Shown: positions 16,481-25,732 of the stretch, one piece after another
How the letters are laid out: each line of letters opens with the position of its first letter
Position numbering within the stretch: the stretch's first letter is position 1
Source: Anaeromassilibacillus sp. An200
Lineage (GTDB): Bacteria > Bacillota > Clostridia > Oscillospirales > Acutalibacteraceae
Reading direction: 5' to 3'
Assembly (NCBI RefSeq): GCF_002160025.1
Contig: NZ_NFJU01000008.1
Span: forward strand, 1-64,000
DNA: 64,000 bases
Made by a program: the position numbers and the translations under genes
The notes under the pieces: generated by a model
The model's input: the letters and a program-made list of their open reading frames with translations, nothing else
What the model was told of the DNA's origin: nothing
Database searches by the model: none

Positions 16481-16523
16481 CTCTTTTCGGTGTGAGGCCG
16501 CACCAACTGCTTGGGATAAAAGG

Positions 16524-16554
16524 CCAGGGGCCGTACAGCTGGTACGGCCCCTGG
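16524..16554 (-). terminator. Strong hairpin, probable terminator
   Basis: CCAGGGGCCGTAC (16524-16536) and GTACGGCCCCTGG (16542-16554) are perfect 13-bp arms around a 5-nt loop; CCTTTTATCC follows on the minus strand. It separates the gene at 16564 from the VirB6-like gene and may partly end transcripts of the pilin genes. Confidence 0.65.
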
Positions 16555-16563
16555 GTCAGTTCT

Positions 16564-16989
16564 TTACATGGTCTGCTGCCACTGGGGGTCAGCGGTTTGG
16601 GTTTGCTCCTGAAACACCTCCAAATAATCCGACACCGCATCCGTGAGCTGCTGGTAGTCCTGGCTGTTGGGATGGTAGACATACCAATCCGCTTTCCCAT
16701 AGTCATCCCAGATGTAGGGGGTGATCCCACTTTTGAAGTTAGGGTTGCTGGTCTGCTTTTTGCCAAGGATATCTGAAAGATTCAGAAGCAGCACATCCAC
16801 CTGGCCCTCGTTCCGATTCAGAATGGAAATGCGAAGGGCACGGTATTGATTTGCCACGATCCCGGTGACGAACTGGATTTTTGCCCGATTCAGCTCATCG
16901 AGACTCACATAGCAGGCCCGGCCTACATAGGTAGCATCCGGATACTTTGGGGCAACGATCTTGTGAAGCTCCTGTTCGAAAAAGTTCAT
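16564..16989 (-). CDS. ICE protein of unknown function between pilin and VirB6-like genes
   Basis: The 141-residue soluble protein has no signal peptide (starts MNFFEQELHKIVAPKYPDA) and contains a mixed alpha/beta pattern (AKIQFVTGIVANQYRALRISILN, VDVLLLNLSDIL). It ends QWQQTM; the final CAGCAGACCATGTAA is identical to the end of the relaxase gene. Its conserved place next to the pilin suggests a transfer role. Not recognised further. Confidence 0.65.
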   Translation of the reverse strand: MNFFEQELHKIVAPKYPDATYVGRACYVSLDELNRAKIQFVTGIVANQYRALRISILNRNEGQVDVLLLNLSDILGKKQTSNPNFKSGITPYIWDDYGKADWYVYHPNSQDYQQLTDAVSDYLEVFQEQTQTADPQWQQTM

Positions 16990-16998
16990 ATACCCTCC

Positions 16999-17346
16999 TT
17001 AGATTCCAATGATGCTCCAGAGATACATGGGCGCAGTGAGGGTAAACACGAGACAGGCAAACAGGATGGCGGGAGCCGCCCACTCGAACTGGCCGGATTT
17101 TCTGTACTCGAAGTAGGCGGTGCCCAGCTTGGCGAAGAAGAATACGGCAAGGATCAGGTCGATGGCGGGAAACACCACATTGTCTACCACCGACTTGATC
17201 TGAGTGGATGCGGTGGACCAGGTGCTTTCGACGGCGCCGGCCACATCCCCGGTACCTGCGGCGAGAGCTGTGGTCGCCATGAGGCAGGTCATTGCCAAGA
17301 CCACGACAAGCATAACGATTAGGCGCTTATAGTTGAATTTACGCAT
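16999..17346 (-). CDS. VirB2-like pilin (DUF3852 type)
   Basis: The 115-residue precursor has a clear signal peptide (MRKFNYKRLIVMLVVVLAMT, cleavage near ATTALAA, about residue 30). It then has a short extracellular segment and two hydrophobic helices (VVFPAIDLILAVFFFAKLG and PAILFACLVFTLTAPMYLW). That is the VirB2/TrbC plan for a conjugative pilin or channel lining. Start chosen at 17346, the codon that begins the signal peptide; upstream in-frame residues look non-coding. Confidence 0.8.
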   Translation of the reverse strand: MRKFNYKRLIVMLVVVLAMTCLMATTALAAGTGDVAGAVESTWSTASTQIKSVVDNVVFPAIDLILAVFFFAKLGTAYFEYRKSGQFEWAAPAILFACLVFTLTAPMYLWSIIGI

Positions 17347-17366
17347 AGATTTCCTCCATTGTATTA

Positions 17367-19124
17367 TTAAGTTGTGGGGGCGATATGCCAGTCCTCCCAA
17401 AGGTCGCCGGAAATCCGGAGGGAGTCCGTCAGGTTTAGCGACAGCATTCCCGCCGGCGTCCAGCAGTCCAGGAGCCAGGTGTACGGCGTATAGCTTCCAT
17501 CGGGATACCATATCGGTGTGAAATGGGTCGGCCGGTTATAGGTGCTGTAGGGGTTGTCCTTGAAGGTGAAGGTGGAGCGTTTGCCGCTGATGCTTCGGTC
17601 CAGGAGCCTCCAGAAGCCTTCGTAGTTGAACTCCGGGAAGTAGGTCACCGCATTCTGCGCCGCAGTTACGGCAGAACTCTGCGTGGTGCTGACGCTGGCC
17701 GTAACGCTCTGCTGGATGCCGTATCCGCTCTTGAGCGCAGAGGAAGATGCCGTGGGCGACAGGCTGTCCGGCGTGATGACCATGGTTGCCGTCAGGCTGG
17801 CTGTGTAGGCGTTATAGTCAAACTCCCACCAGCCCTGATCCTCCCACCAGCCGTTGTCCACCCAGTGGTACCAGCGATCCGTGTGGGATTTGCCCTCGCT
17901 GTCCGTCCACCGATCCGTGTGCCAGCACTTCTCCCAGTTTTCAACCCACACCCAATTCTCCTGCCACCAGGGAGACCAGATGCCCCAGGAGGCGGAGGAC
18001 ACTTCTTCTTTCTCTGGGATATCCACGAGGGTGAAGGTGTCGTTTCGGTCGTCGGCCACGGGATTGGGCGGGTCGTTGCCGTCCAGATCCACAATGTTGG
18101 CGGTGATGGTGCTTTGTGCCGTGCCTCCGCCCAGCACCCTGACCTGAATGGTGCAGACACAGGGTTCATCGGGGGTATGCCATTTTACCCAGATCAGCTG
18201 GCTGTCGCCGTCCGGATAGTACACATTGCTGACGGTATAGGTGCTGCCTTCGATCACAAACTGCACGGTGACCGGGTTGTCCGGGTCTGACTGCCCGCCG
18301 GACACCTCCACCGAGGTAATGACATCGGTGTCCACCCGGTATTCGTAGTCAAACTCATCCACCTCCGGTTCCTCCACCTCATCGTTGAAGCGGACGATGC
18401 CGATCCCCAGCGAGGAGATGATCTGCTCGTTACTGACCTTGCTGGTAGTGCTGCCTGACCACGCAGGATACCCGAGGTCAGCTTCCTCCAGGAAGATAGC
18501 GAGCGGGAGATTCTGATGGGTCAGCGATCCCATCCAATAGCGCAGGTCACCGCTGACCACCTGGTCGTACAAAGCAGCTTCGGTGGCTGTCATTGCAAAC
18601 TGCTGTCCGTCATAATTCAGGTATGCAATCGGCTCGATGATGATTTTGTAGTCGCCATTGACCAATGTATCGAAGTCCATGCCGACATAACCTGCCAGAG
18701 AACGAATGACCTGTTCATCCGTGAAGTAGCTTCGGATGGCCTCAATGCTGGCCGAAGATGACCCCGAGGAAATGATTCTGGGTAAACTCTGGGAGGGATT
18801 TCGATAAGAATAACCGCCCACAACCGGCGATAGTGACGCACCACCGTTATATGTGAGTTTGCAGACCTTCCCGAAGTGGATGATACCTGTAGAGGGCGTT
18901 TTGTTGGTGAGATCAACCGGCGTTGTCACAACAGCATGGCTTTCAGCGTTTATCACTGTAACTCTCACACCGTCCATGCCGGGATTCCAATAGCTTGAAG
19001 AATTGCCGCTGCCCATGTTGCCGCCACCGCCATCGATATTTCCCTCGCCGGTGGCGGCAAACGCAGGCATAGCCGTTCCCAGAAGGAGAGCGAGGGATAA
19101 AAAGAGTGCGAGAATTTTTCTCAT
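17367..19124 (-). CDS. Large secreted ICE protein with Trp-rich segment
   Basis: The 585-residue protein starts MRKILALFLSLALLLG with cleavage after PAFA (about residue 22) and AAAGGAG before the ATG at 19124. There is no C-terminal anchor or sorting signal. Residues about 380-430 contain more than a dozen Trp in 50 residues (SWGIWSPWWQENWVWVENW, then RWYHWVDNGWWEDQGWWEF). A Ser/Ala-rich stretch and a Tyr/Trp/Pro-rich end follow. It lies directly after the Tad genes and before the VirB2-like pilin. It may be an adhesin or surface part of the mating apparatus. No family is recognised. Confidence 0.75.
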   Translation of the reverse strand: MRKILALFLSLALLLGTAMPAFAATGEGNIDGGGGNMGSGNSSSYWNPGMDGVRVTVINAESHAVVTTPVDLTNKTPSTGIIHFGKVCKLTYNGGASLSPVVGGYSYRNPSQSLPRIISSGSSSASIEAIRSYFTDEQVIRSLAGYVGMDFDTLVNGDYKIIIEPIAYLNYDGQQFAMTATEAALYDQVVSGDLRYWMGSLTHQNLPLAIFLEEADLGYPAWSGSTTSKVSNEQIISSLGIGIVRFNDEVEEPEVDEFDYEYRVDTDVITSVEVSGGQSDPDNPVTVQFVIEGSTYTVSNVYYPDGDSQLIWVKWHTPDEPCVCTIQVRVLGGGTAQSTITANIVDLDGNDPPNPVADDRNDTFTLVDIPEKEEVSSASWGIWSPWWQENWVWVENWEKCWHTDRWTDSEGKSHTDRWYHWVDNGWWEDQGWWEFDYNAYTASLTATMVITPDSLSPTASSSALKSGYGIQQSVTASVSTTQSSAVTAAQNAVTYFPEFNYEGFWRLLDRSISGKRSTFTFKDNPYSTYNRPTHFTPIWYPDGSYTPYTWLLDCWTPAGMLSLNLTDSLRISGDLWEDWHIAPTT

Positions 19125-19141
19125 GCAGGACTCCTTTCGGC

Positions 19142-19173
19142 AAAAAAAGGGCGCAGCCGCTTCCGACTGCGCC
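19142..19173 (-). terminator. Intrinsic terminator
   Basis: GGCGCAG (19150-19156) and CTGCGCC (19167-19173) form a stem followed on the minus strand by CTTTTTTTG. It lies between the DUF6550-type gene and the secreted protein gene. Confidence 0.75.
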
Positions 19174-19190
19174 ATGGGGATGTGGGGAGC

Positions 19191-19775
19191 TTACTCGCCA
19201 CCCATAATCCCAATCTTATTCCCGTTTTCATACATATCATCCAGAGTGCCGCCCTGGTTCTCACCGCTGTTTTCCACATAGCCGAAGCCGGGTACATAGA
19301 CCTGACCGGAGCTGTTGGTGCTTCCCGCGGCAGGCTCCGTTTCGGTGGGAGTCACTGTGGGAGTCTCCTCATAGGTGGGCGGCGCCTCATCCTCGGTCTT
19401 GCGCTCCTCCTCCGGCACATCCGTTCCGTCGTGGTCATCCGGCAGCGTGGTGGTGCCGGCGGGTGCTTCCGGTTTTTCGGGGGATTCCGGCTTTACAGGA
19501 TCTGCCTGGATGGTCTGCTCCAGGCCGCTGGAGTCCGCACCCTGGGCGGGATCGGTTTCGGATGCGTCCGGCGTTTCCACCTGGACATCCAGATCAGTCT
19601 GGCCGTTATTGTCGATATCCACACTGGGATTACCGCTCTGGGTGGGATCATCGGAAACCACACCGGAAGAAATATCGGCATTGCCGCCGAACCGGACGGC
19701 GATCCCAACGGCCGCCGCAACGCAGAGCAGGCAGCAGACGGCGATGAGGACGATCCTCTTTGTCTTGTCTGTCAT
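19191..19775 (-). CDS. DUF6550-type membrane-anchored acidic protein
   Basis: About 194 residues: a short cytosolic start (MTDKTKR), one membrane helix (IVLIAVCCLLCVAAAVGIAVRF) and a long outside region rich in Asp, Glu, Pro and Thr, with a final motif VYVPGFGYVENSG. ATG at 19775 follows AAGGAGG. The layout matches DUF6550 proteins that stand between Tad and transfer genes on clostridial ICEs. Low complexity and lack of catalytic motifs suggest a spacer or surface role. Confidence 0.7.
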   Translation of the reverse strand: MTDKTKRIVLIAVCCLLCVAAAVGIAVRFGGNADISSGVVSDDPTQSGNPSVDIDNNGQTDLDVQVETPDASETDPAQGADSSGLEQTIQADPVKPESPEKPEAPAGTTTLPDDHDGTDVPEEERKTEDEAPPTYEETPTVTPTETEPAAGSTNSSGQVYVPGFGYVENSGENQGGTLDDMYENGNKIGIMGGE

Positions 19776-19858
19776 GGTGTATGCCTCCTTGGTGTATTTC
19801 TTGTTAATGGGACAATACCACATTTTTCTGTGGAAGTCTATTGAAAAGACCGGATGGA

Positions 19859-20398
19859 TCAGAAGAGAGGCACATATTTGGCCTCCGTGTGCAAAGTCAT
19901 GCTGGCGGCGGGCAAAAGATTCCCCAGAAACCGGACGGGCACCTCCAGATGGATCTCCACCAGTGCGGTATAGCCCTCGCTCTGGCCGGAACCGAGACTG
20001 TTATTTTCCAGAACCACGGACAGGTCGGAGATGGTATATTCCACCTCACCGTCCGAAATTTTCTGATACCCGCCCGCTGTATTTTCCAGGCCGAGCGTTT
20101 CAGAGAGCTGGCCGTACACATCGCCGGTATCGATGCTCTCATCCCAGCGGCCCGTACCGTCCGGATACCATCCAGCGGCATAGCCCTCCCGCACGGCGTG
20201 GTACACATCGTCATAATTGTCATTGACGGTGGAAATCACTGCCTGTTGTGCGGCTTCTTTCACGCCTTGGGCGATGATCCATATCCGGCAGAATTCTGCT
20301 ACAGCGCAGAACAGCATCAGCAAGACCAGCACAATGGCCAGGATCATGGGGGTGCCCTCGCCGGAGCGACGGCGAAAGATGGGCTTTCTCACTTCCAA
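19859..20398 (-). CDS. TadE-like pseudopilin
   Basis: The 179-residue protein has a basic start (RKPIFRRRSGEG), one hydrophobic helix (PMILAIVLVLLMLFCAVAEFC) and an extracytoplasmic domain of about 140 residues, the TadE/TadF plan. The GEG just before the helix is shared with the next two small Tad proteins and may be a processing site for the element's prepilin peptidase. The start is TTG (20398) or GTG (20392), overlapping the previous stop. Confidence 0.75.
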   Translation of the reverse strand: MEVRKPIFRRRSGEGTPMILAIVLVLLMLFCAVAEFCRIWIIAQGVKEAAQQAVISTVNDNYDDVYHAVREGYAAGWYPDGTGRWDESIDTGDVYGQLSETLGLENTAGGYQKISDGEVEYTISDLSVVLENNSLGSGQSEGYTALVEIHLEVPVRFLGNLLPAASMTLHTEAKYVPLF

Positions 20399-20784
20399 TA
20401 CACCTCCGACTTTCCTGTGGCTTCCGCAGTCAGCGTAATGGGGAATGAGCCCAGCCCACCGAAGAGACCAATATCCGTTTCCAGCGTCAGGGTCACGGTG
20501 ACCTCATCGTTGAGCTGGATGCGTCCGGTGGTGGACCACCGGATTTCAGGGTCAAGCCCGGTGCTGTCGGTAAGAGCCGCCGCACGGCGGGTGGTTTCCG
20601 TGCCGACCCGGCCGGCAATCTCCGCCTCGCGCACCAGTTCCACGGCATAGGTGTCCAGCTGCTGTTTGGTAATATAGACCGGCAGCACACGGACCACCAG
20701 CGCCAGCACCAGCATGGCACACACCACCAGGACGCATACATCGATATAGCCTTCGCCGGAGCGCCGTTTCAGTAACTTTCTCAT
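20389..20784 (-). CDS. DUF4320-family pseudopilin
   Basis: The 131-residue protein begins MRKLLKRRSGEGYID, then has a hydrophobic helix (VCVLVVCAMLVLALVVRVL) and a beta-rich external part. DUF4320 proteins belong to the TadE/F-type minor pseudopilins. ATG 20784 has AAGGAGG 6 nt upstream; the longer frame is not needed. It is translationally coupled to the TadE-like gene. Confidence 0.78.
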   Translation of the reverse strand: MRKLLKRRSGEGYIDVCVLVVCAMLVLALVVRVLPVYITKQQLDTYAVELVREAEIAGRVGTETTRRAAALTDSTGLDPEIRWSTTGRIQLNDEVTVTLTLETDIGLFGGLGSFPITLTAEATGKSEVYWK

Positions 20785-20795
20785 GGCGACCTCCT

Positions 20796-21668
20796 TTAGA
20801 ACAGACTCCCCAGGGAGTTGACGATCTGGTACACAATGATGACGATGTAGGTCATCATGAAGCACAGGAGCATGATAAAGCTGAATACCCGGATTTTGGG
20901 CGGGATCTTTGCGGCCTTGGCTTTGAGCCGCTGCAGTTCCTGAGCTTTCAGATCGTGGGAGAGCATCTGAAAATACATCCGGCCATCGTCGCCACGGAGG
21001 ATGCCGATGAGGCCGCGAACGATGTCCGAAATGATGGCAGAGCCCATTCTGGCCTCAAAGCGGATGAGTGCCGCCTCGTAAGAGGAGGACCGCATATCTG
21101 CTGTCAGTACATCCAGTTCCCGACCAAAGTCCGGTCCGGCGTGTTTCTTGTAGTTTTCCAGAATCCGCAGCACATCCCGGCTGGCTGCCAGCTCCTGATG
21201 GATGGTGGCGACGAACCGGGGCAGCTCGCCCTCGATCAGCTCCATTCTGGCCTTGACCAGCTCGTCAGCCCGGCGGCTCTCCTTGAACCAGGTCAGCACG
21301 GCCAGCACCACGATGAGGGGGCTCAGGATGGGCAGGATCAGCAGGCACGGGATGATGCCAAGCAGAATCAGGCAGGGCTTCAGAAGCGAGTAGGCCGTGT
21401 AGACCTGCGGGGTCATATCCAGCCCCGCCGCTGTGAGCTTGTTCTCCAGCCGCCGGTACTTGTACTCATCCATCCGGATCAGTGGGGCCAGCTTCAATGC
21501 CCAGCCGAGAATCAATGCTTCCAGAGATTTGACCAGACTACGCTCCCGCCGCCCAGCAGAGATGAGCGCGCGTTCCGTAGCCAGCCGAGGGATTTTCAGC
21601 AGGTCGGCAAGGACAAAATACAGTCCGGCGGCCAATGCGGCGCCGAACAGAAATAAAAGTGCGCCCAT
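20796..21668 (-). CDS. tadC: TadC-like inner-membrane platform protein
   Basis: The 290-residue protein belongs to the GspF/TadC family: a membrane helix at the start (LFLFGAALAAGLYFVLADLL), one or two helices in the middle (PCLILLGIIPCLLILPILSP), a cytosolic T2SSF domain (about 150-240, ELAASRDVLRILENYKK) and a last helix (VFSFIMLLCFMMTYIVIIVY). With TadB it forms the base on which the TadA ATPase drives pilus assembly. GGAGG precedes its ATG. Confidence 0.85.
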   Translation of the reverse strand: MGALLFLFGAALAAGLYFVLADLLKIPRLATERALISAGRRERSLVKSLEALILGWALKLAPLIRMDEYKYRRLENKLTAAGLDMTPQVYTAYSLLKPCLILLGIIPCLLILPILSPLIVVLAVLTWFKESRRADELVKARMELIEGELPRFVATIHQELAASRDVLRILENYKKHAGPDFGRELDVLTADMRSSSYEAALIRFEARMGSAIISDIVRGLIGILRGDDGRMYFQMLSHDLKAQELQRLKAKAAKIPPKIRVFSFIMLLCFMMTYIVIIVYQIVNSLGSLF

Positions 21669-21672
21669 TTTC

Positions 21673-22602
21673 TCACCTCCGATACTCGATGGGCTGTGTC
21701 AGTTTCACCACAAAAGCAAAGGACACGAATACAGCGGCGATGCAGACGGCGATGACCATCTGGCCGGGGATGGTATCCACCAGGGTGTGATACCAATCCG
21801 TGTTGATAAAGCGTACCAGCGGGATATTGATCAGCACCAGAATTGCCATGGTGACGAATTCCTTACGGGGGCCGTATACCAGATTTTCCAGTTCTCCGTT
21901 GACTACCCGCATATCCGACAGCTTGCTGACTATGGGGGTCAGGGTGCTTTTCAGGCTGCGGTCTGTCTGGCAGGCAGAAACGGCTTCACACCATTCCTGC
22001 CATACCTCGTTGTCGATGGCATATTTCAAGTCATGAAGTGCGGCATCCATATCCGGGTCAATGTGCTTGATGCGGGCGAGAAACCGCTGGAACACCTCCT
22101 GCACCGGGTGGTGCAGGTAGCGGACATTTTCCTCTACGGCCTGCTGGAAGTTCTCCGTTCTCAGGTATGCGGTGGTGATGACCGACAGCGCCGTTTCCAG
22201 CTCTGCGGCCACATCCTTTTTGAAGCTGCCGGCTGTCAGCTTGACATACCAGAACGGCGCCAGCATAAATCCGACGGCCAGCACGGGGACAAGGAATGCG
22301 TTCCCGGCGAGAATGGCGATGCAGGCGCCAAGGGCAAACAGCACCAGGGAGGCCATGCACACCATGGGGAATTTTCCCTCCCGCCCGGATGCGGCCAATA
22401 CCGCCTGGGCTTCCGTGATCTCCCGACGAAAGAAACCGGCCTTTTTCCGCTTGGTTGTCTCATTGATGTCTGCGCGGATGCTGCCGGGAGCTGCCGTCAG
22501 TCTGGAGAAGATGCTGTCGCAAAGCTCGCTGGGAGAGATGTTCAGCACCATAAAAAGCCCGGCGATCATGCCCACACAGGCAATCAGTTGGATGGTTGTC
22601 AC
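21673..22602 (-). CDS. tadB: TadB-like inner-membrane platform protein
   Basis: The 309-residue protein pairs with TadC. It has an N-terminal helix (LIACVGMIAGLFMVLNI), two central helices (SLVLFALGACIAILAG, LVPVLAVGFMLAPFWYV), a cytosolic domain (AAELETALSVITTAYLRTENF) and a C-terminal helix. GTG overlaps the CpaF stop (GTGA), giving tight coupling. Confidence 0.83.
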   Translation of the reverse strand: MTTIQLIACVGMIAGLFMVLNISPSELCDSIFSRLTAAPGSIRADINETTKRKKAGFFRREITEAQAVLAASGREGKFPMVCMASLVLFALGACIAILAGNAFLVPVLAVGFMLAPFWYVKLTAGSFKKDVAAELETALSVITTAYLRTENFQQAVEENVRYLHHPVQEVFQRFLARIKHIDPDMDAALHDLKYAIDNEVWQEWCEAVSACQTDRSLKSTLTPIVSKLSDMRVVNGELENLVYGPRKEFVTMAILVLINIPLVRFINTDWYHTLVDTIPGQMVIAVCIAAVFVSFAFVVKLTQPIEYRR

Positions 22603-24095
22603 GCAGATGCCTCCTTTCTCTGGATAAACTGCTCCAGCTCACTGCGAGACATACCGTTTTCGATGAAGCGGCGCTGCAGGCTTTCCGACAGCTCCTCGCA
22701 CTTCTGGTGATGTCCCTCGATGATAAAACGGTCGCCCTCCAGACGGTTTTCCGTGATGTTGTACTCATAGAGCTTATGGAGCCTGCGGCTTCCGTCCGGC
22801 AGGATCTCGCACTCGGAGATATTGGTGATACGGCGCTGTTTGTTCTCCAGCTGGCGGCAGTAGACCACGATGGGATACGCCTCGGTGACATAGCCCATGA
22901 GTGTATCGTCGGGGGTATCCACGGCCCGCTTGCACAGGGACACCATGCGCCGATAGGTACCCTCGCTGGAGCTGGAGTGGATGGTGGTGAGAACGGCTAC
23001 ACCGACTCGGGCGGCTTCCTGGGCAGCATTGGCCTCCGGGCCGCGCATCTCACCAACCGCGATGATGTCGGGGTTGAAACGAAGGGCAATGTCCAGCAGT
23101 GCGATCTGGTCGATGCGCTGGCGCTCATTCTCGCTGTCACGGGTCTGGGTGTGAACGACGGAGTTGACCACCTTGCCGTTCTGCTCCCGAATGAGCTGAA
23201 GCTCACGGGAGCCGTCCTCGATGGTGAAGATTCGCTTGCGGTCAGGGATAGTGGACAGAAGCCAGCCAGCCACGGTGGTTTTGCCGGAGCTGGTGGCGCC
23301 AGCCACACAGATGGACACGCCATAGCGCAGGCAGGCGGACAGAAAGTCCAGCATTTCCTCCGTAGCAGTTCCGCTGCCCACAAAGTCCTCCTTGGTCAGA
23401 TTCTTGGGATTGACGATTCGGATGGAGGCCGCAACACCTGCATCCTCGTCCAGCACCGGGGTCTTGATGACCGAAACACGGATGTTCTTGGCCAGACGGG
23501 AGGTAATGATGGGACTGGCGTTGTCCAGCACCTTGCCGGAGTTCTGCAGCATACGGCGGATGACATTGGCGGCATGGTCCGGCGAGTCAAAGTGTTCATC
23601 CAGCTTGACGGTGCGGCCATCGGAATATTGAATCTCGATGTCACGCCAGGAATTGATGTCGATCTCCTCGATGCCGTCTGCAAAGATGTACTTGGTGAGG
23701 AAGCCGTACTCGGCCATTTCCGTATACAGGGCATCGACCAGCTCGCCCTGAGTCATGCCATCCACAGCCATACGGTTGTCCTGCAGGTATCGGGCAATGC
23801 GGCGCTTCATCTGCTCCTTGGCCTCATCGCCGCTGTCGGTAATCAGAGTGGCATAGGTACCGGAGAGGTAGGACTGCACCTGACTGAGTACCTCTGCAAA
23901 AGGCATCCCTTTGTCCAGGGGAGCGAAGAAGAGGTCGCTTGCCTTGGGCGCCACTTTGCTTTCCGCAAAGATGGACCGGCCGGTATCCTCCTCAAAGGCG
24001 ATGTCATGCACCTCGGCCTGTTCCGGCTTTGACTCCGGTACGGAGGTGGCCGCGGCGGGGGCGAATAACGAGTGGTTTCTTCTGTCGCCAAGCAT
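22599..24095 (-). CDS. cpaF: TadA/CpaF-type pilus assembly ATPase
   Basis: The 498-residue secretion ATPase powers Tad pilus assembly. It has an N-terminal CpaF region (IDINSWRDIEIQYSDGRTVKLDEHF, about 145-170), Walker A GATSSGKT (266-273), the Asp box in IFTIEDGSRELQL, Walker B IIAVGEMRGPEA and the His box VGVAVLTTIHSSSSEGT. All catalytic elements look intact. TGATG links it to the preceding MinD-like gene. Confidence 0.93.
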   Translation of the reverse strand: MLGDRRNHSLFAPAAATSVPESKPEQAEVHDIAFEEDTGRSIFAESKVAPKASDLFFAPLDKGMPFAEVLSQVQSYLSGTYATLITDSGDEAKEQMKRRIARYLQDNRMAVDGMTQGELVDALYTEMAEYGFLTKYIFADGIEEIDINSWRDIEIQYSDGRTVKLDEHFDSPDHAANVIRRMLQNSGKVLDNASPIITSRLAKNIRVSVIKTPVLDEDAGVAASIRIVNPKNLTKEDFVGSGTATEEMLDFLSACLRYGVSICVAGATSSGKTTVAGWLLSTIPDRKRIFTIEDGSRELQLIREQNGKVVNSVVHTQTRDSENERQRIDQIALLDIALRFNPDIIAVGEMRGPEANAAQEAARVGVAVLTTIHSSSSEGTYRRMVSLCKRAVDTPDDTLMGYVTEAYPIVVYCRQLENKQRRITNISECEILPDGSRRLHKLYEYNITENRLEGDRFIIEGHHQKCEELSESLQRRFIENGMSRSELEQFIQRKEASA

Positions 24096-24901
24096 CAGAA
24101 CACCTCCTTACAGATTTTCTCAATCTCCCGGCGAAACGCCTTGCTGTCCTTCATGGACAGGTCATTCAGAAGCGTCCCCTCCAGATACTGCTCCTCCAGT
24201 TCCTGAGAGTACGGCAGCTTGAAAGCAACGCTGCCCAGCACCTGACCGATGCGGTCGGCAGCCTGCAGGGGCTTAATATTGGACGCGGCTTTATACTGCT
24301 TGTCCTCGTCCCAGTGCAGTTCCCGGAGGAGCGGGAGCTGGCTGGACAGGTAGCCGATGGATTTCAGGTCGCAGTTGGCCAGCCGGAGGACGCTGTCGGC
24401 CTCCATGAGCGCCACGGCGGAGAGGATGTCATTGGCGATATAGCTGGAGCAGTCGATGACCACATAGGGAGCGATCTCACGCAGACCGCGGATGAGTTCC
24501 TCGGCCTGTTGTTTGGTACAAGCCGCATAGGTGTACTCATTCTCGCCCTTTCTCAGCCCCAGCATGGTCAGATAGGACATCTTTTTGTGGGTGGTCAGGT
24601 TGTGCTTGATGAGGTTGACGGAGATACGCTGGGCCGCAAAGATGCTTCCCAGGGATTTGTCACACTCCAGCTCAGAGGGCGGGCAGATGCAGGGCATCAT
24701 GGGGGCAGTCATGTCACAGAGCAGCAGTGCCACATTTTTCTTCTGGGACGCCAGATGCTTTGCGATCTTCACCGCGGTTACGGTTTTGCCGCAGCCGGGG
24801 CTTCCCCATACGGCGAGAACGCCGCCACCGGACTCCACAACAGGTTCCAGTTCCTCCGGCTCAGTGTTTCGACGAAACAGGCTTCCTTTGATGAAATTCA
24901 T
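24095..24901 (-). CDS. TadZ/CpaE-like P-loop protein
   Basis: The 268-residue protein carries a MinD/ParA-type P-loop VWGSPGCGKT (about 31-40) and a following switch-like strand YVVIDCSSYIANDILSAVALMEADSVL. In Tad systems TadZ/CpaE positions the machine at a cell site. The usual N-terminal receiver-like domain is missing, so it is a short form. Overlaps both neighbours by 1 to 4 bp. Confidence 0.8.
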   Translation of the reverse strand: MNFIKGSLFRRNTEPEELEPVVESGGGVLAVWGSPGCGKTVTAVKIAKHLASQKKNVALLLCDMTAPMMPCICPPSELECDKSLGSIFAAQRISVNLIKHNLTTHKKMSYLTMLGLRKGENEYTYAACTKQQAEELIRGLREIAPYVVIDCSSYIANDILSAVALMEADSVLRLANCDLKSIGYLSSQLPLLRELHWDEDKQYKAASNIKPLQAADRIGQVLGSVAFKLPYSQELEEQYLEGTLLNDLSMKDSKAFRREIEKICKEVF

Positions 24902-25722
24902 TCTCCAGCCGCCTCGCTCTCTGCGGCAGGATCAGCACCCTCACTTTCCACGGTTTCAGCGCTTTCCGCATTTTCAGCGCCCTCCTCGGCCTCCGGCTCG
25001 GCGTACAGTTCCTCGATCAGAGCGTCCTGTGCCGCAATAAATTCATCCGCATTCTCAGGTGCGCCACGGTAGACCAGAGCCAAGTGCAGTTCGCTTTCCT
25101 GCTCCAGTCCGGCCAGAACTTTGGCCTGCTCGGTAGTCACCAGGAGGGTAACGGTAGAGGGAAGCTCCTTTTCATCCTCAACAGCCTCGCCGGTGTTGGC
25201 ATCGTAACCGGAGGAAGCGGTAACGGAGATGACCTCAACATACTGCAGCTCGGGCGGGATCACAGTTTCGCCCATACCCTTGTAGTCGGCCACAAGGACA
25301 GAAACGATGTCGCCACTTTCCAGTTTGCCGGACAGACCTGTGGCGAAGCTCTTGATGGTGACCGAGATGGCCTGCTTGGTGCCGTCCAGATTGTACAGAT
25401 AGGCATTCTCAGCGGCGGGCTCATAGGAGAGCTTGCTGTCCAGAATGTAGTCACCCACTTTCAGGTCGGCAGTGGCGTACTTGCCGACGACGTCATCCTT
25501 GTCTGTCATAATGCCGGAAGGCAGGTTATAGGCGCCCACCTCCACGGTCTGCACCATCTCAGCAGTGATTTCGTCGCCCTCCTTGATGTCGGCAGTGACG
25601 CGGACGATCTCAGCCTTCTCGCTGGCGCTGCGGCTGAACAAAGGCGTTACTCCAAAGCAGATGAGGAGTGCCAGAAGGATACACAGCACACCGACCACGG
25701 TGCGATTGCGAAAAATTTTCAT
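24898..25722 (-). CDS. CpaB/RcpC-like protein with SAF domain
   Basis: The 274-residue protein has one membrane helix (about 8-26) and an SAF domain (VTADIKEGDEITAEMVQTVEV, about 42-105), the hallmark of CpaB/RcpC. These proteins bind cell-wall or pilus components outside the membrane. The C-terminal 50 residues are Glu/Ala-rich and low complexity. Start at ATG 25722, because MKIFRNRTVVGV begins the membrane anchor. Confidence 0.85.
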   Translation of the reverse strand: MKIFRNRTVVGVLCILLALLICFGVTPLFSRSASEKAEIVRVTADIKEGDEITAEMVQTVEVGAYNLPSGIMTDKDDVVGKYATADLKVGDYILDSKLSYEPAAENAYLYNLDGTKQAISVTIKSFATGLSGKLESGDIVSVLVADYKGMGETVIPPELQYVEVISVTASSGYDANTGEAVEDEKELPSTVTLLVTTEQAKVLAGLEQESELHLALVYRGAPENADEFIAAQDALIEELYAEPEAEEGAENAESAETVESEGADPAAESEAAGE

Positions 25723-25732
25723 ATGAGCCTCC

